20,561 nucleotides of DNA from an uncultured Collinsella sp. (GCA_902465105.1 CABQLM010000036.1:1-20561); one strand, 5' to 3'. Numbered from the stretch's first letter, positions 7,851-15,744 are shown. The notes: generated by a model not told the origin, from the sequence alone. Translations and numbers: made by a program.

Positions 7851-7866
7851 TCTGACATATGCCAGA
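7851..7866. promoter_or_regulatory. Palindromic operator-like site 1
   Basis: TCTGACATATGCCAGA is a 16-bp palindrome with 14 of 16 positions symmetric. It shares TGACATATG.CAGA with the site at 7904-7919. Its centre is 53 bp from the centre of that second site, about five helical turns, so both face the same side of the DNA. It lies upstream of the candidate DUF134 promoter and could also affect thyA transcription. Confidence 0.6.
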
Positions 7867-7872
7867 AATTTC

Positions 7873-7900
7873 TTGCGCAAATCCGAACGTTCGCTATCCT
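7873..7900 (+). promoter_or_regulatory. Candidate promoter of the DUF134-NifX gene
   Basis: TTGCGC (7873-7878) and TATCCT (7895-7900) are 16 bases apart, 30 bases before the ATG. The predicted transcription start near 7907 falls inside palindrome 2, as expected for a repressible promoter. Match judged by eye. Confidence 0.45.
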
Positions 7901-7903
7901 ATT

Positions 7904-7919
7904 GTTGACATATGTCAGA
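7904..7919. promoter_or_regulatory. Palindromic operator-like site 2
   Basis: It contains the perfect 12-bp palindrome TGACATATGTCA (7906-7917). With site 1 it suggests a consensus TCTGACATATGTCAGA. It covers the predicted transcription start of the DUF134 gene and lies 12 bases before the start codon. The best candidate binder is the encoded HTH protein itself, which is inference. Confidence 0.65.
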
Positions 7920-7931
7920 TTTGGAGAGTGT

Positions 7932-8696
7932 ATGGCAGGAAGACGCGAAAAATTGCGCCGCGTTGGGATCATCCCCGAATATCGCGGCTTTACCCCTGAC
8001 GGCCTTGCCAGCGGAGACGCCATCGAGATGACGGTCGACGAGCTCGAAGTCCTGCGGTTGTGCGACCTGGAAGGCCTCAATCAGCAGACCGTCGCCCAGC
8101 ACATGGGCATCGCTCGCGCCACCGTGGCGGCCATCTGCAGCCGCGCGCATCGCAAGGTGGCAAACGCGCTGGTCAATGGACGGGCGATCGTCATCGAAGG
8201 CGGCAACATCGCGTACTCCCCCATCACCACGACAACGGCCGCATGGCCAGCAAAGGAGGTCGACGCCATGAGGGTGGCAACGACGTACGACAACGGCAAC
8301 ATCTTTATGCACTTTGGCCGCAGCGAGCAGTTCAAGATCTACGACATCCAGGATGGCAAGGTACTCAACGAGCAGGTCGTGGGCACCGGTGGCACCGGTC
8401 ACGGCGCCCTGGCGGGCCTGCTTGCCAACAGTGGCGTCGACACGCTCATCTGCGGCGGTATTGGAGGCGGCGCTATCAACGCGCTTGCCCAAGCCGGCAT
8501 CACGGTATACGCAGGTGCCCAGGGCAGCTGCGATGCTTGCGTCGAGGCCCTCATTGCCGGCACGCTCGCGCAGACCGGCGAGGCCACCTGCGACTGCCAC
8601 GGCCATAACCACGAGCACACCCACGAGCATGACGAGTCCTGCGGCTGCCACGGTCACCACGACCATGATGGGCACGAGGGCTGCGGCTGCCACTAG
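7932..8696 (+). CDS. DUF134 HTH - NifX/NifB-like fusion with His/Cys-rich metal-binding tail
   Basis: A 254-residue fusion of three parts. Residues 1-100 are a DUF134 domain: GRREKLRRVG, then MTVDELEVLRLCDLEGLNQQTVAQHMGIARATVAAICSRAHRKVANAL, a sigma-region-4-like helix-turn-helix. Residues 113-215 are a dinitrogenase iron-molybdenum cofactor (NifX/NifB C-terminal) domain: MRVATTYDNGNIFMHFGRSEQFKIYDI and LICGGIGGGAINALAQAGI. Residues 220-254 hold twelve His and six Cys, including CDCHGH, CGCHGHH and a CGCH end. A metal- or cluster-responsive regulator is plausible; no nitrogenase genes are here, and DUF134-NifX proteins occur in non-fixing anaerobes. GGAGAG before the ATG at 7932 supports the start. 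An internal AAAGGAGGT precedes ATG 8268 and could yield the NifX-tail part alone. Confidence 0.9.
   Translation: MAGRREKLRRVGIIPEYRGFTPDGLASGDAIEMTVDELEVLRLCDLEGLNQQTVAQHMGIARATVAAICSRAHRKVANALVNGRAIVIEGGNIAYSPITTTTAAWPAKEVDAMRVATTYDNGNIFMHFGRSEQFKIYDIQDGKVLNEQVVGTGGTGHGALAGLLANSGVDTLICGGIGGGAINALAQAGITVYAGAQGSCDACVEALIAGTLAQTGEATCDCHGHNHEHTHEHDESCGCHGHHDHDGHEGCGCH
8252..8270 (+). promoter_or_regulatory. Internal Shine-Dalgarno and ATG inside the DUF134-NifX gene
   Basis: AAAGGAGGT (8252-8260), a near-perfect anti-16S match, stands 7 bases before an in-frame ATG (8268-8270). The downstream reading MRVATTYDNGNIFMHFG is where stand-alone NifX-like proteins normally begin. Internal initiation would give a 142-residue protein lacking the HTH. 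It is the strongest ribosome binding site in the gene, stronger than that of the annotated start. Confidence 0.6.
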
Positions 8697-8752
8697 CGGC
8701 ACATGTCCTGGCGCCAGCAAGCTTCCACTCGTGCAACAACCCATGAACGAAC

Positions 8753-8792
8753 GACGAAGGCCGCCTGGAACACCATCCAGGCGGCCTTCGTC
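8753..8792. terminator. Strong hairpin between converging DUF134-NifX and ffh
   Basis: A perfect 17-bp stem (8753-8769 with 8776-8792) with a 6-nt loop, 57 bases after the DUF134-NifX stop and 22 bases after the ffh stop. The U-tracts are poor on both strands (minus strand continues GTTCGTTC), but the stem is very stable and placed as a bidirectional terminator. Confidence 0.75.
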
Positions 8793-8813
8793 ATAGTCGA
8801 CTCAACCAAGCCG

Positions 8814-10298
8814 TTACTTCTTATTGCGCATCTGCGCTTCCATCTGACGCAGCAGGTCCATATCGGACTTGGGACCGCCCGTCCCAAGTCCGCCCAGGCC
8901 GCCCATGCCGCCCAGGCCCATGGCATCCAGACCGGGAATATTGGGCATGCGCATCTTTTTGCCCTTCTTGCCCTTTTTGCCCTTCTTGCCGCCGGACTGC
9001 GCCTGATTGGCCATCGTGCGCATGCGGCCCATCATCTTGTTCATCTCGCCCCACTGCTTCATAAGGCTATTGACCTCGGTGGGGGTCACGCCGGCGCCCT
9101 TGGCGATACGCGCGCGACGCTGGCCGTTGATGATGGAGGGGCGAAGGCGCTCCTCCTTGGTCATCGACATGATGATGGCCTCGTTCTTATCGAAGATACC
9201 CTCGTCCAGGTTGCCGCCCATCTGATTGAGCGCACGCTGACCGCCGGGAAGCATGCCCAGGATGCCCTTCATGCCGCCCATCTTCTTGACGGCTTTCATC
9301 TGGTCGAGCATATCGTTCATGGTGAAGCCCTCGCGCAGCATGCGCTCGGCAGCCTCGAGCTGCTTGGCGTCAGCCGCCTCCTGGGCCTTCTCGATGATGC
9401 CGACAACATCGCCCATGCCCAAGATTCGCTTGGCCATACGGTCGGGATAGAACGGCTCCAGCGAATCGGGCTTCTCGCCCATGCTCACGAACTTGATGGG
9501 CTTACCGGTGACCTGACGCACCGAAAGCGCGCCGCCGCCGCGGGCGTCACCGTCGAGCTTGGAGATGATCACGCCGTCAAAGTCGGTGCGCTCGGCAAAC
9601 GTCGAGACGACGTTGACGATATCCTGGCCGGTCATGGCATCGACGACCATCAGCACCTGATCGGGCTTGACGGCCTTCTTGATGTCCACGGCCTCCTGCA
9701 TCATCTGCTCGTCGATCTGCAGACGACCAGCGGTATCGACGATGACCACGTCGCGCAGGTGGTCGACGGCCTCCTGGATGGCTCCCTTGGCAATGTCGAC
9801 CGGGTGCGCGCCGTCACCTCGGAAGACCGGCACGCCGATCTCGCCGCCGAGCGTGGCCAGCTGGTCGGCAGCGGCGGGGCGGTAGACGTCGCACGCGGCG
9901 AGCAGCGGCGAGCGGCCCTGCTTCTTGAGCAGGTAGGCCAGCTTTACGGCTGCCGTGGTCTTACCGGAGCCCTGCAGGCCAACGAGCATGATGACGTTAG
10001 GGATGCGGTTGCTAAAGACGAGCTTGCTCTCGGTGGAACCGAGCATCTCGGTGAGCTCGTCGAGCACGATCTTGACGACGTTTTGCGCCGGCGACAGCGA
10101 CTCCATGACCTCGGCGGTCATGCAGCGCTCCTTGGTCTTGGCAACGAACTCCTTGACGACCTTAAAGTTAACGTCGGCCTCGAGCAGGGCCATGCGAATA
10201 TCGCGCATGGCCGAAGTAATATCGGCCTCGGTCAGCTTACCCTTGCCGCGCAGGCGGTCAAATGTGTCGTTGAGGCGATCGCTCAGGGAATCAAACAC
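8814..10298 (-). CDS. ffh: Signal recognition particle protein Ffh
   Basis: A 494-residue SRP54 GTPase that binds signal sequences of nascent membrane and secreted proteins and docks with FtsY. Domains: N helical bundle (1-95), G domain with GLQGSGKT (107-114), DVYRPAAADQL, DTAGR (188-192) and SKLDGDARGG (246-255), then the Met-rich M domain (about 320-440) with RIAKGAG for 4.5S RNA binding. After it comes a basic run of KKG repeats and a Met/Gly/Leu-rich tail to residue 494, longer than in most Ffh (about 450). The GTG start at 10298 is preceded by AAGGAG at 6 bases, overlapping the ftsY stop codon, so ftsY and ffh are translationally linked. Last gene of the cluster. No SRP RNA gene was recognised nearby. 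Confidence 0.98.
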   Translation of the reverse strand: MFDSLSDRLNDTFDRLRGKGKLTEADITSAMRDIRMALLEADVNFKVVKEFVAKTKERCMTAEVMESLSPAQNVVKIVLDELTEMLGSTESKLVFSNRIPNVIMLVGLQGSGKTTAAVKLAYLLKKQGRSPLLAACDVYRPAAADQLATLGGEIGVPVFRGDGAHPVDIAKGAIQEAVDHLRDVVIVDTAGRLQIDEQMMQEAVDIKKAVKPDQVLMVVDAMTGQDIVNVVSTFAERTDFDGVIISKLDGDARGGGALSVRQVTGKPIKFVSMGEKPDSLEPFYPDRMAKRILGMGDVVGIIEKAQEAADAKQLEAAERMLREGFTMNDMLDQMKAVKKMGGMKGILGMLPGGQRALNQMGGNLDEGIFDKNEAIIMSMTKEERLRPSIINGQRRARIAKGAGVTPTEVNSLMKQWGEMNKMMGRMRTMANQAQSGGKKGKKGKKGKKMRMPNIPGLDAMGLGGMGGLGGLGTGGPKSDMDLLRQMEAQMRNKK

Positions 10299-10308
10299 TA
10301 GTCACTCC

Positions 10309-11226
10309 TTAGTTGGACTCGCCCACCAGGGCGCGGCAGAAATCTTTGGCGTTAAACTCCTGCAGGTCATCGACCTGCTCGCCCACGCCGATGCGCAGAA
10401 TCGGGAGCTTGAGCTTCTCGGCCACGGCCATGGCGATACCGCCTTTTGCCGTGCCGTCGAGCTTAGTCATGATAATACCGTCCAGGCCCAGCGCCTCGTT
10501 AAACTCGAGCGCCTGGTTCAGACCGTTCTGGCCCGTAGCGGCATCGATCACAAGCACGACCGAGACCGGCATGGGACCGGCGGCCATATTGGCGGCGCGC
10601 TTACGGGTCACATTGACCACCTTGGCGAGCTCGCGCATGAGTTCGGGGCTCGTGTGCAGACGACCGGCGGTATCGATGAGCACTAGGTCGCTGCCGCGCT
10701 TATCGGCCTCGTCGAGCACGTCATAGCACACGCTCGCAGGATCGGAGCCGCGGTCACGCTTGATAACCGGTACGCCGGCACGCTGGCCCCACACATCGAG
10801 CTGCTCGATGGCGGCGGCGCGGAAGGTGTCGGCCGAACCGATCACCACGTTCTTGCCGCGGGCGGCCATGGCGCTCGCAATCTTGCCGACCGTGGTGGTC
10901 TTGCCGGCACCGTTGATGCCGACAAACAGCACGCAGCTCGGCGTATCGGAAAACGGATCGCGCTCAACAGGCACAAAATGGCCCTCGAGCTGCTCGGCCA
11001 GGGCGCGGCGAAGCTGCGGGGCGGTCTTGAGGTTCTTCTTGGCAGCGGCGTCGCGCAGGTCATCAGAAACCTGGATGGCGACCTCGGCACCCATGTCACC
11101 CATGACGAGCGTGTCCTCAAGGTCCTCCCAAAAATCTTCGTCAACCTCGCCGCCAAAGTAGAAGACCTCGTTGAGGGCCTCGCGGCTGCGCTCGAGTCCG
11201 CGCGAGAGAGCGTCAAAGAATCCCAT
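10309..11226 (-). CDS. ftsY: SRP receptor FtsY
   Basis: A 305-residue GTPase that receives SRP-ribosome complexes at the membrane. It begins MGFFDALSRGLERSREAL, a short amphipathic helix typical of compact FtsY, followed by the N domain and G domain with GINGAGKT (103-110), DTAGR (185-189), DAATGQN (228-234) and TKLDGTAKGG (254-263). The long acidic A domain found in E. coli and many actinobacterial FtsY is absent, so membrane binding probably relies on the amphipathic start. Its ATG overlaps the smc stop codon by one base (TAATG), indicating coupled translation; its own stop overlaps the ffh ribosome binding site. The FtsY call over a second Ffh rests on length, lack of an M domain and position. 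Confidence 0.98.
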   Translation of the reverse strand: MGFFDALSRGLERSREALNEVFYFGGEVDEDFWEDLEDTLVMGDMGAEVAIQVSDDLRDAAAKKNLKTAPQLRRALAEQLEGHFVPVERDPFSDTPSCVLFVGINGAGKTTTVGKIASAMAARGKNVVIGSADTFRAAAIEQLDVWGQRAGVPVIKRDRGSDPASVCYDVLDEADKRGSDLVLIDTAGRLHTSPELMRELAKVVNVTRKRAANMAAGPMPVSVVLVIDAATGQNGLNQALEFNEALGLDGIIMTKLDGTAKGGIAMAVAEKLKLPILRIGVGEQVDDLQEFNAKDFCRALVGESN

Positions 11227-14200
11227 TATGCATTCACGACCTTTCCGGTTTCGCGATCGAGTTTTTGCGAGACGACGCGACTGACGCCGTCAGCTTGCAT
11301 CGAGACGCCGTAGAGAACGTCAGCATCCTCCATAGTACGGCGCTGATGCGAGATTACCAAGAGCTGCGTATCGGAACGCAGTACATCAAGGGCGCCAATG
11401 AGCTTGGACAAGTTGGCGTCGTCGAGCGCCGCCTCGACCTCGTCCAGCACATAGAACGGCACCGTACGCGTGCGGTACACGGCAAAGAGCAGGGCGAGCG
11501 CCGTCAGGCTCTTCTCGCCACCCGACATGAGCATCATCTTGGCAATGCGCTTGCCGCGCGGTTGAGCCACGACCTCGATACCCGTATCAGCCGGATGCTC
11601 GGGATCGGTCATTTCCAGATGCGCCTGGCCGCCCGGGAACAGCATGGCGAAGATCTCGCGGAAGTTCGCATCGACCTTCTCGAAGGTCACCAGGAAGGCC
11701 TTACGCATCTTGCGGTCGATGGCCACCGTGATCTTGGTGAGCGCCTTGCGTGCGCTCTCCAGATCAGCCAGTTGCTCCTCGATGTAATCGGCGCGGCGTT
11801 TGAGCTGCTCGTACTCCTCCATGGCAACCTGGTTCACCGGGCCCAGATTGTTGATTTGGCGCACGAGCTGGTTGAGCTCGCGCTCGGCAGCGTCGCGGTC
11901 GGTGGGCGCAGGAAGCATAAGCGCTTCCTCGAGCACCGTGGTGCCATCGGCGGTAATGGCCTTGATGGCCGCCTCTACCTGCACCTCGAGCTTGCCGCGT
12001 GCGACCTTGAACTCGTTTTGCGTCGCGGTGGCGGTATCAACCTTATCTTTGGCGCGAGCGACTTCGGCCTTGGCGTCCTCGATGGTCTTCTTAAGCGAAG
12101 CCGAGTCCGCCTCCTCGAGTGAAGCCTGGTCACGTAGGCGCGCCGCCCAATCCGACGCGCGCTCCAGCAGGGCCGAATAGCGCTCGTGCATGGGATCGAC
12201 GCGCAGGCGCAGCAGCTCGAGCGAGCGCGAAGCCTGGCGCGTTCCGCGGATACGGCGGTCGATACCCTCCAGACGATGCTCCAGATCGGGCACGCGACCC
12301 CTCAGCGAACGCAGGCGCTCGCTCGTCTGGGCCAGACGCACCTTGGCATCGGCGAGCTTACCGGCGGCCTCGGAGTCATCGCGGCGCACGCGGTCGAGAT
12401 CGTCGTTGGCTTCGGCAATCTGAAGACCTAAGTCGCTCGCCTGCGCACGAGCTTCGTCCCGCGAGCGAGTAAGTTCATCCACGCGTGGACGAGCGGCACG
12501 GACGGCCTCAGCAGCTCGCTCACGGCGCTTGGAAATGCGCACGCGCTCGACCTCGGCATTGTTGGCGCTTTGCTCCAGGCGGCCGATCTCGGAGAGCAGC
12601 GAGCGACGCTCGCCCTCAAGTCGAGCAATCTCGCCGGCCACATCGCCTTCGGCGGAACGCGCCTCCTCGACGGCCGCGTTGGCCTCGACAACCTGGTCCG
12701 ACACATGCTCAAACACGGCAGTCAAATCGGGCTCCAGGCCCTCCAGCTCACGAATACGGCGCTTGCGCTCCAAGGCACCCGAAGCCTCGCCGGCATCGAG
12801 CCCCACGCGCACCAAACCGCCGCAGCGCACGCGGGCGCCATCGGTGGTCACATAGGTCACGCCGTCAACGACCGGCGCTGCCAGCGCAGCAGCCAAATCA
12901 TCGACCACGTAATAGCCGCCGAGCAATGCCTCGACAACAGGACCATATCCGGCACGCACGGACAGGCGATCAACCAGACGCGAACCGGCAGCGCCCTCGG
13001 CAGCAGCAGAGCCGCTCACCCCACGCGCCACCAGCAGCGCCTCGCCCGAGGCCTTCTTTTGGTCCAGAGCCGCACGACCGGCACGCTCAAGCGTGGCGGC
13101 GTCATCAAACAGAAGGGCATCGATATCGCCGGCAAGCAGCTTTTCGACCAGGCCCTCGAGCTCACGCGGCGCCTCGAGAACGTCGCCCAAACGGCCCGTT
13201 ACGTCATCGCCCAGCGCGCCCACAAGACGGCTCACCAACGGCGAGCTATCGGCCATACGAGCATCGAGCTTCTTTTGGCTCGCGAGCTCAGAGCGCACCT
13301 CGGACAGCTTGTTGCGCGCCTCGCTCTCACCGGCACGCAAGTCCTTCAACGCCGCACGGGCAACCTCGGTGGCCTGGCGCGCATCGACCTGGGCTTGGCG
13401 AGCCTGATCGAGCGCGCCATCGAGCTCCTCAGCGCGGTCGCGACGACTCTCGAGCGAGGCCATGACCTCCTCAAGCTGCTCATCAATCTGCTCAAGACGC
13501 GAGGCATACATATTGTCCTCGACCTCGGCGTTACTCAGCGAGTCTTTCACCTTGGCGAGCTCGAGCGCAGCGTTATCGGCCACACGCTGCACATCGCGCT
13601 GTTCGCGCGTGAGCTGTGAGATCTGATTGTCGAGCGCCACGCGACGCTCGTGGAGCTGAGCGGCGGCAGGTCCGGCGGCGTCAACGTCCTTTTGGGCCTG
13701 CATGTGCGCACCGGTCACCTCTTCGAGCTGGGCACGCGCGTCCTCGAGCTCTTCGACCACGCGACGACGCTGATGCTCGGAGCTCGAAATCTGGCCGCGC
13801 ATGTCGGACAGGCGCGACACCATGTTGTGGCCCTTTTCCTCGAGCAGGCGCATGTCAGAGCTAATGCGACCGACTACATCTTGCATATGGCGGCGCTGCT
13901 CGCCCAGATCGCCAACAAACAGGCCTTTTTCCTCGAGCATGACCTGGAGTTTCTCGAGCTCGCGCTCCTTTTCGCCCAAGCGGTACTGCGCAAGCTCCAG
14001 CTCGGCGGCACCCTCCTTAGAGCGACTCTCCAGGTCGTTCCACTGCGACTGCAGCGAACGAAGCTCGTCAACGGCCAACATCTGCGTAAGCTCGTTCGCG
14101 CGCGAGGACAGCTCTTTGTACTTGCGCGCGCGATCGACCTGACGCTCCAGAGGTCGCAGTTGACGGGCAATCTCCTTATTGATGTCGCGGGCACGAGTAA

Positions 14201-14762
14201 GGTGCTCGTCCATCGACTTAATCTTTTTGAGCGCACGCTCCTTGCGGCGCTTGTGCTTGGAAATGCCGGCAGCCTCCTCGATAAGGGCACGGCGCTCCTC
14301 GGGACGGCTCTGCAAAATGGCGTCGAGCTTGCCCTGACTGATAATGGAATGCGTATCCTTACCCAAGCCCGAATCGTGCAAAATGTCCTGGATATCCATC
14401 AGGCGGCACGGACTCGAGTTAATAAGGTATTCGCTTTCACCCGAACGGTACATGCGGCGCGTAATGGCAACCTCATCAAAATCGACGGGCAGCATATGAT
14501 CCGAGTTGTCAAGCACCAGCGTGACTTCGGCAACACCAACCGGTTTTCGCGCCGACGAGCCCGAAAAGATGACATCCTCCATAGCCTGGCCACGCAGCTG
14601 CTTAGCGCTCTGTTCGCCCAGGACCCACAGAATCGAGTCGGAGATGTTCGATTTACCCGAGCCGTTGGGGCCGACGATGACCGTCAGGCCCGGCTCAAAC
14701 GTCATGTGGGCGCGGTCGGCAAATGACTTGAACCCTTTGAGCGTAAGGGACTTGAGATACAC
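11226..14762 (-). CDS. smc: Chromosome segregation protein SMC
   Basis: A 1178-residue condensin ATPase that compacts and helps segregate the chromosome, normally with ScpA and ScpB, which are not in this window. The N-terminal head has GPNGSGKS (31-38) and the Q-loop region after RRMYRSGESEYLIN. Two long coiled coils flank a hinge at about 505-660 with the Gly-rich VDGVTYVTTDGARVRCGG segment. The C-terminal head has the LMSGGEKS signature (1080-1085), Walker B ending in Asp1107-Glu1108 (YVLDEVEAALDD) and an ISHQRRTME switch. Full family length with no frame break. It starts with GTG at 14762 after AGGA, 10 bases beyond the rnc stop codon. Followed immediately by ftsY, as in many Firmicutes. 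Confidence 0.98.
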   Translation of the reverse strand: MYLKSLTLKGFKSFADRAHMTFEPGLTVIVGPNGSGKSNISDSILWVLGEQSAKQLRGQAMEDVIFSGSSARKPVGVAEVTLVLDNSDHMLPVDFDEVAITRRMYRSGESEYLINSSPCRLMDIQDILHDSGLGKDTHSIISQGKLDAILQSRPEERRALIEEAAGISKHKRRKERALKKIKSMDEHLTRARDINKEIARQLRPLERQVDRARKYKELSSRANELTQMLAVDELRSLQSQWNDLESRSKEGAAELELAQYRLGEKERELEKLQVMLEEKGLFVGDLGEQRRHMQDVVGRISSDMRLLEEKGHNMVSRLSDMRGQISSSEHQRRRVVEELEDARAQLEEVTGAHMQAQKDVDAAGPAAAQLHERRVALDNQISQLTREQRDVQRVADNAALELAKVKDSLSNAEVEDNMYASRLEQIDEQLEEVMASLESRRDRAEELDGALDQARQAQVDARQATEVARAALKDLRAGESEARNKLSEVRSELASQKKLDARMADSSPLVSRLVGALGDDVTGRLGDVLEAPRELEGLVEKLLAGDIDALLFDDAATLERAGRAALDQKKASGEALLVARGVSGSAAAEGAAGSRLVDRLSVRAGYGPVVEALLGGYYVVDDLAAALAAPVVDGVTYVTTDGARVRCGGLVRVGLDAGEASGALERKRRIRELEGLEPDLTAVFEHVSDQVVEANAAVEEARSAEGDVAGEIARLEGERRSLLSEIGRLEQSANNAEVERVRISKRRERAAEAVRAARPRVDELTRSRDEARAQASDLGLQIAEANDDLDRVRRDDSEAAGKLADAKVRLAQTSERLRSLRGRVPDLEHRLEGIDRRIRGTRQASRSLELLRLRVDPMHERYSALLERASDWAARLRDQASLEEADSASLKKTIEDAKAEVARAKDKVDTATATQNEFKVARGKLEVQVEAAIKAITADGTTVLEEALMLPAPTDRDAAERELNQLVRQINNLGPVNQVAMEEYEQLKRRADYIEEQLADLESARKALTKITVAIDRKMRKAFLVTFEKVDANFREIFAMLFPGGQAHLEMTDPEHPADTGIEVVAQPRGKRIAKMMLMSGGEKSLTALALLFAVYRTRTVPFYVLDEVEAALDDANLSKLIGALDVLRSDTQLLVISHQRRTMEDADVLYGVSMQADGVSRVVSQKLDRETGKVVNA

Positions 14763-14772
14763 GATTCCTCGC

Positions 14773-15498
14773 TTAAACGAGCTTCTTGTTCAGGATCACG
14801 CCGTTGGTGGTGTAACCCATGCGATCGAGCGCCTCGAGCGCAGCAGCCCCCTCGGCCTCCTTCTTGGAAGCACCGGTGCCGCGACCCTGACGGATGCCGT
14901 CGACAAGCACCACGGCGGTAAAGGTGGGCGCATGTGCCGGGCCCTCGGAGCCAACAAGCTTGTATGCCGGGGGCTCATGGCCGTCAGCCTGCACGCACTC
15001 CTGCAAAAACGACTTGGGGTTCGCCGGGTGCTCGGCGCGCTCGGAAGCCAAATGGGGCTTAAGCGTGCGGTGGATGAACTCCGCCGCCGCATCCCAGCCG
15101 GCATCAAGGTACAACGCTCCCACAAGCGACTCGTAGACGTTCTCGAGCGCCGAGTGAAGACCACGCGCGCCGGTGCCGGTCTCGGAGGCGCCAAAGATGA
15201 TGATGTCATCGATGCCCAACTCATGCGACACCTCGGATAGCGTGGCACCCGAAACAAGCGATACTTTTAGACGCGTGAGCTTGCCCTCATCAAACTCGGG
15301 ATAAGACTCAAAGAGCGAACGAGCCACCACGGCGCCCAAAATGGAATCGCCCAAAAACTCAAGGCGCTCGTAGCTCGCCGAGACGGGCTGACCTTCCACG
15401 GCAGAGGGATGCGTGAGCGCCGCGCGCAGCAGCACCTTGTTATTGAACTCGTGGCCCAGGATTTCCTGGGCGCGCGTGAGTCGTTGAGATAAAGCCAA
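14773..15498 (-). CDS. rnc: Ribonuclease III
   Basis: A 241-residue double-strand-specific endoribonuclease that processes rRNA precursors and structured mRNAs. The catalytic domain has the signature ERLEFLGDS (44-52), giving Glu44, Glu47 and Asp51. The second metal-binding motif reads ALENVYESLVGALYLDAG: Glu123 is present, but the position equal to E. coli Asp114 is Asn120. The C-terminal dsRNA-binding domain (about 160-225) has NPKSFLQE and GTGASKKEAEGAAA. It starts at TTG 15498, which gives the usual short N-terminus; GGGAGG lies 8 bases upstream, inside the end of acpP, and only 3 bases separate it from the acpP stop codon. Cotranscription of acpP-rnc-smc is likely. Confidence 0.96.
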   Translation of the reverse strand: MALSQRLTRAQEILGHEFNNKVLLRAALTHPSAVEGQPVSASYERLEFLGDSILGAVVARSLFESYPEFDEGKLTRLKVSLVSGATLSEVSHELGIDDIIIFGASETGTGARGLHSALENVYESLVGALYLDAGWDAAAEFIHRTLKPHLASERAEHPANPKSFLQECVQADGHEPPAYKLVGSEGPAHAPTFTAVVLVDGIRQGRGTGASKKEAEGAAALEALDRMGYTTNGVILNKKLV

Positions 15499-15501
15499 GA
15501 C

Positions 15502-15744
15502 TTAGGCCTCCCTGGCATTTTCGATAGCGTCGACGGCGTCAGCAACGGAGTTGAGCGACAACAGGGTTTCGTCATCGATCTCGAGGTCAAACTCATCCTC
15601 GATGGCCGTCACCAGCTGCAGGCGCTCGAGCGAATTGGCATCGAGGTCGTCAAAAGTTGTCTCATCGCTGATCTCGGCAACGTCAACGCCCAGCACGTCG
15701 GCAGCAACCTCGGCGATCTTATCAAAGATTTCGGAGCGATCCAT
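15502..15744 (-). CDS. acpP: Acyl carrier protein
   Basis: An 80-residue acidic four-helix carrier that holds growing fatty acyl chains on a phosphopantetheine arm. The attachment Ser38 lies in DDLDANSLERLQLV, so the usual Asp-Ser-Leu motif reads Asn-Ser-Leu. The helix II acidic face and the FDLEIDDE stretch are typical. ATG 15744 is chosen: GAGGAA lies 5 bases upstream; a longer frame to 15807 has no family similarity. It lies between plsX, which consumes acyl-ACP, and rnc, the common bacterial arrangement, but fabD and fabG, which often sit between plsX and acpP in Firmicutes, are absent. The 116-base gap upstream contains a possible promoter and overlapping inverted repeats. Confidence 0.95.
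   Translation of the reverse strand: MDRSEIFDKIAEVAADVLGVDVAEISDETTFDDLDANSLERLQLVTAIEDEFDLEIDDETLLSLNSVADAVDAIENAREA

Noticed and set aside
7905..7910. TTGACA as a consensus -35 box before the DUF134 gene
   Set aside because: It lies 22 bases before the start codon, leaving no room for a -10 box and leader; it is better read as part of palindrome 2.
7766..8080. Upstream extension of the thyA frame by about 105 codons
   Set aside because: It crosses the operators, the DUF134 promoter and the DUF134 coding sequence, lacks ThyA similarity, and the ATG at 7765 has a strong AGGAGG.
8697..8813. SRP 4.5S/6S RNA gene next to ffh
   Set aside because: The only structure is a simple 17-bp hairpin with a 6-nt loop; the GGAA tetraloop and asymmetric loop of SRP RNA were not found.
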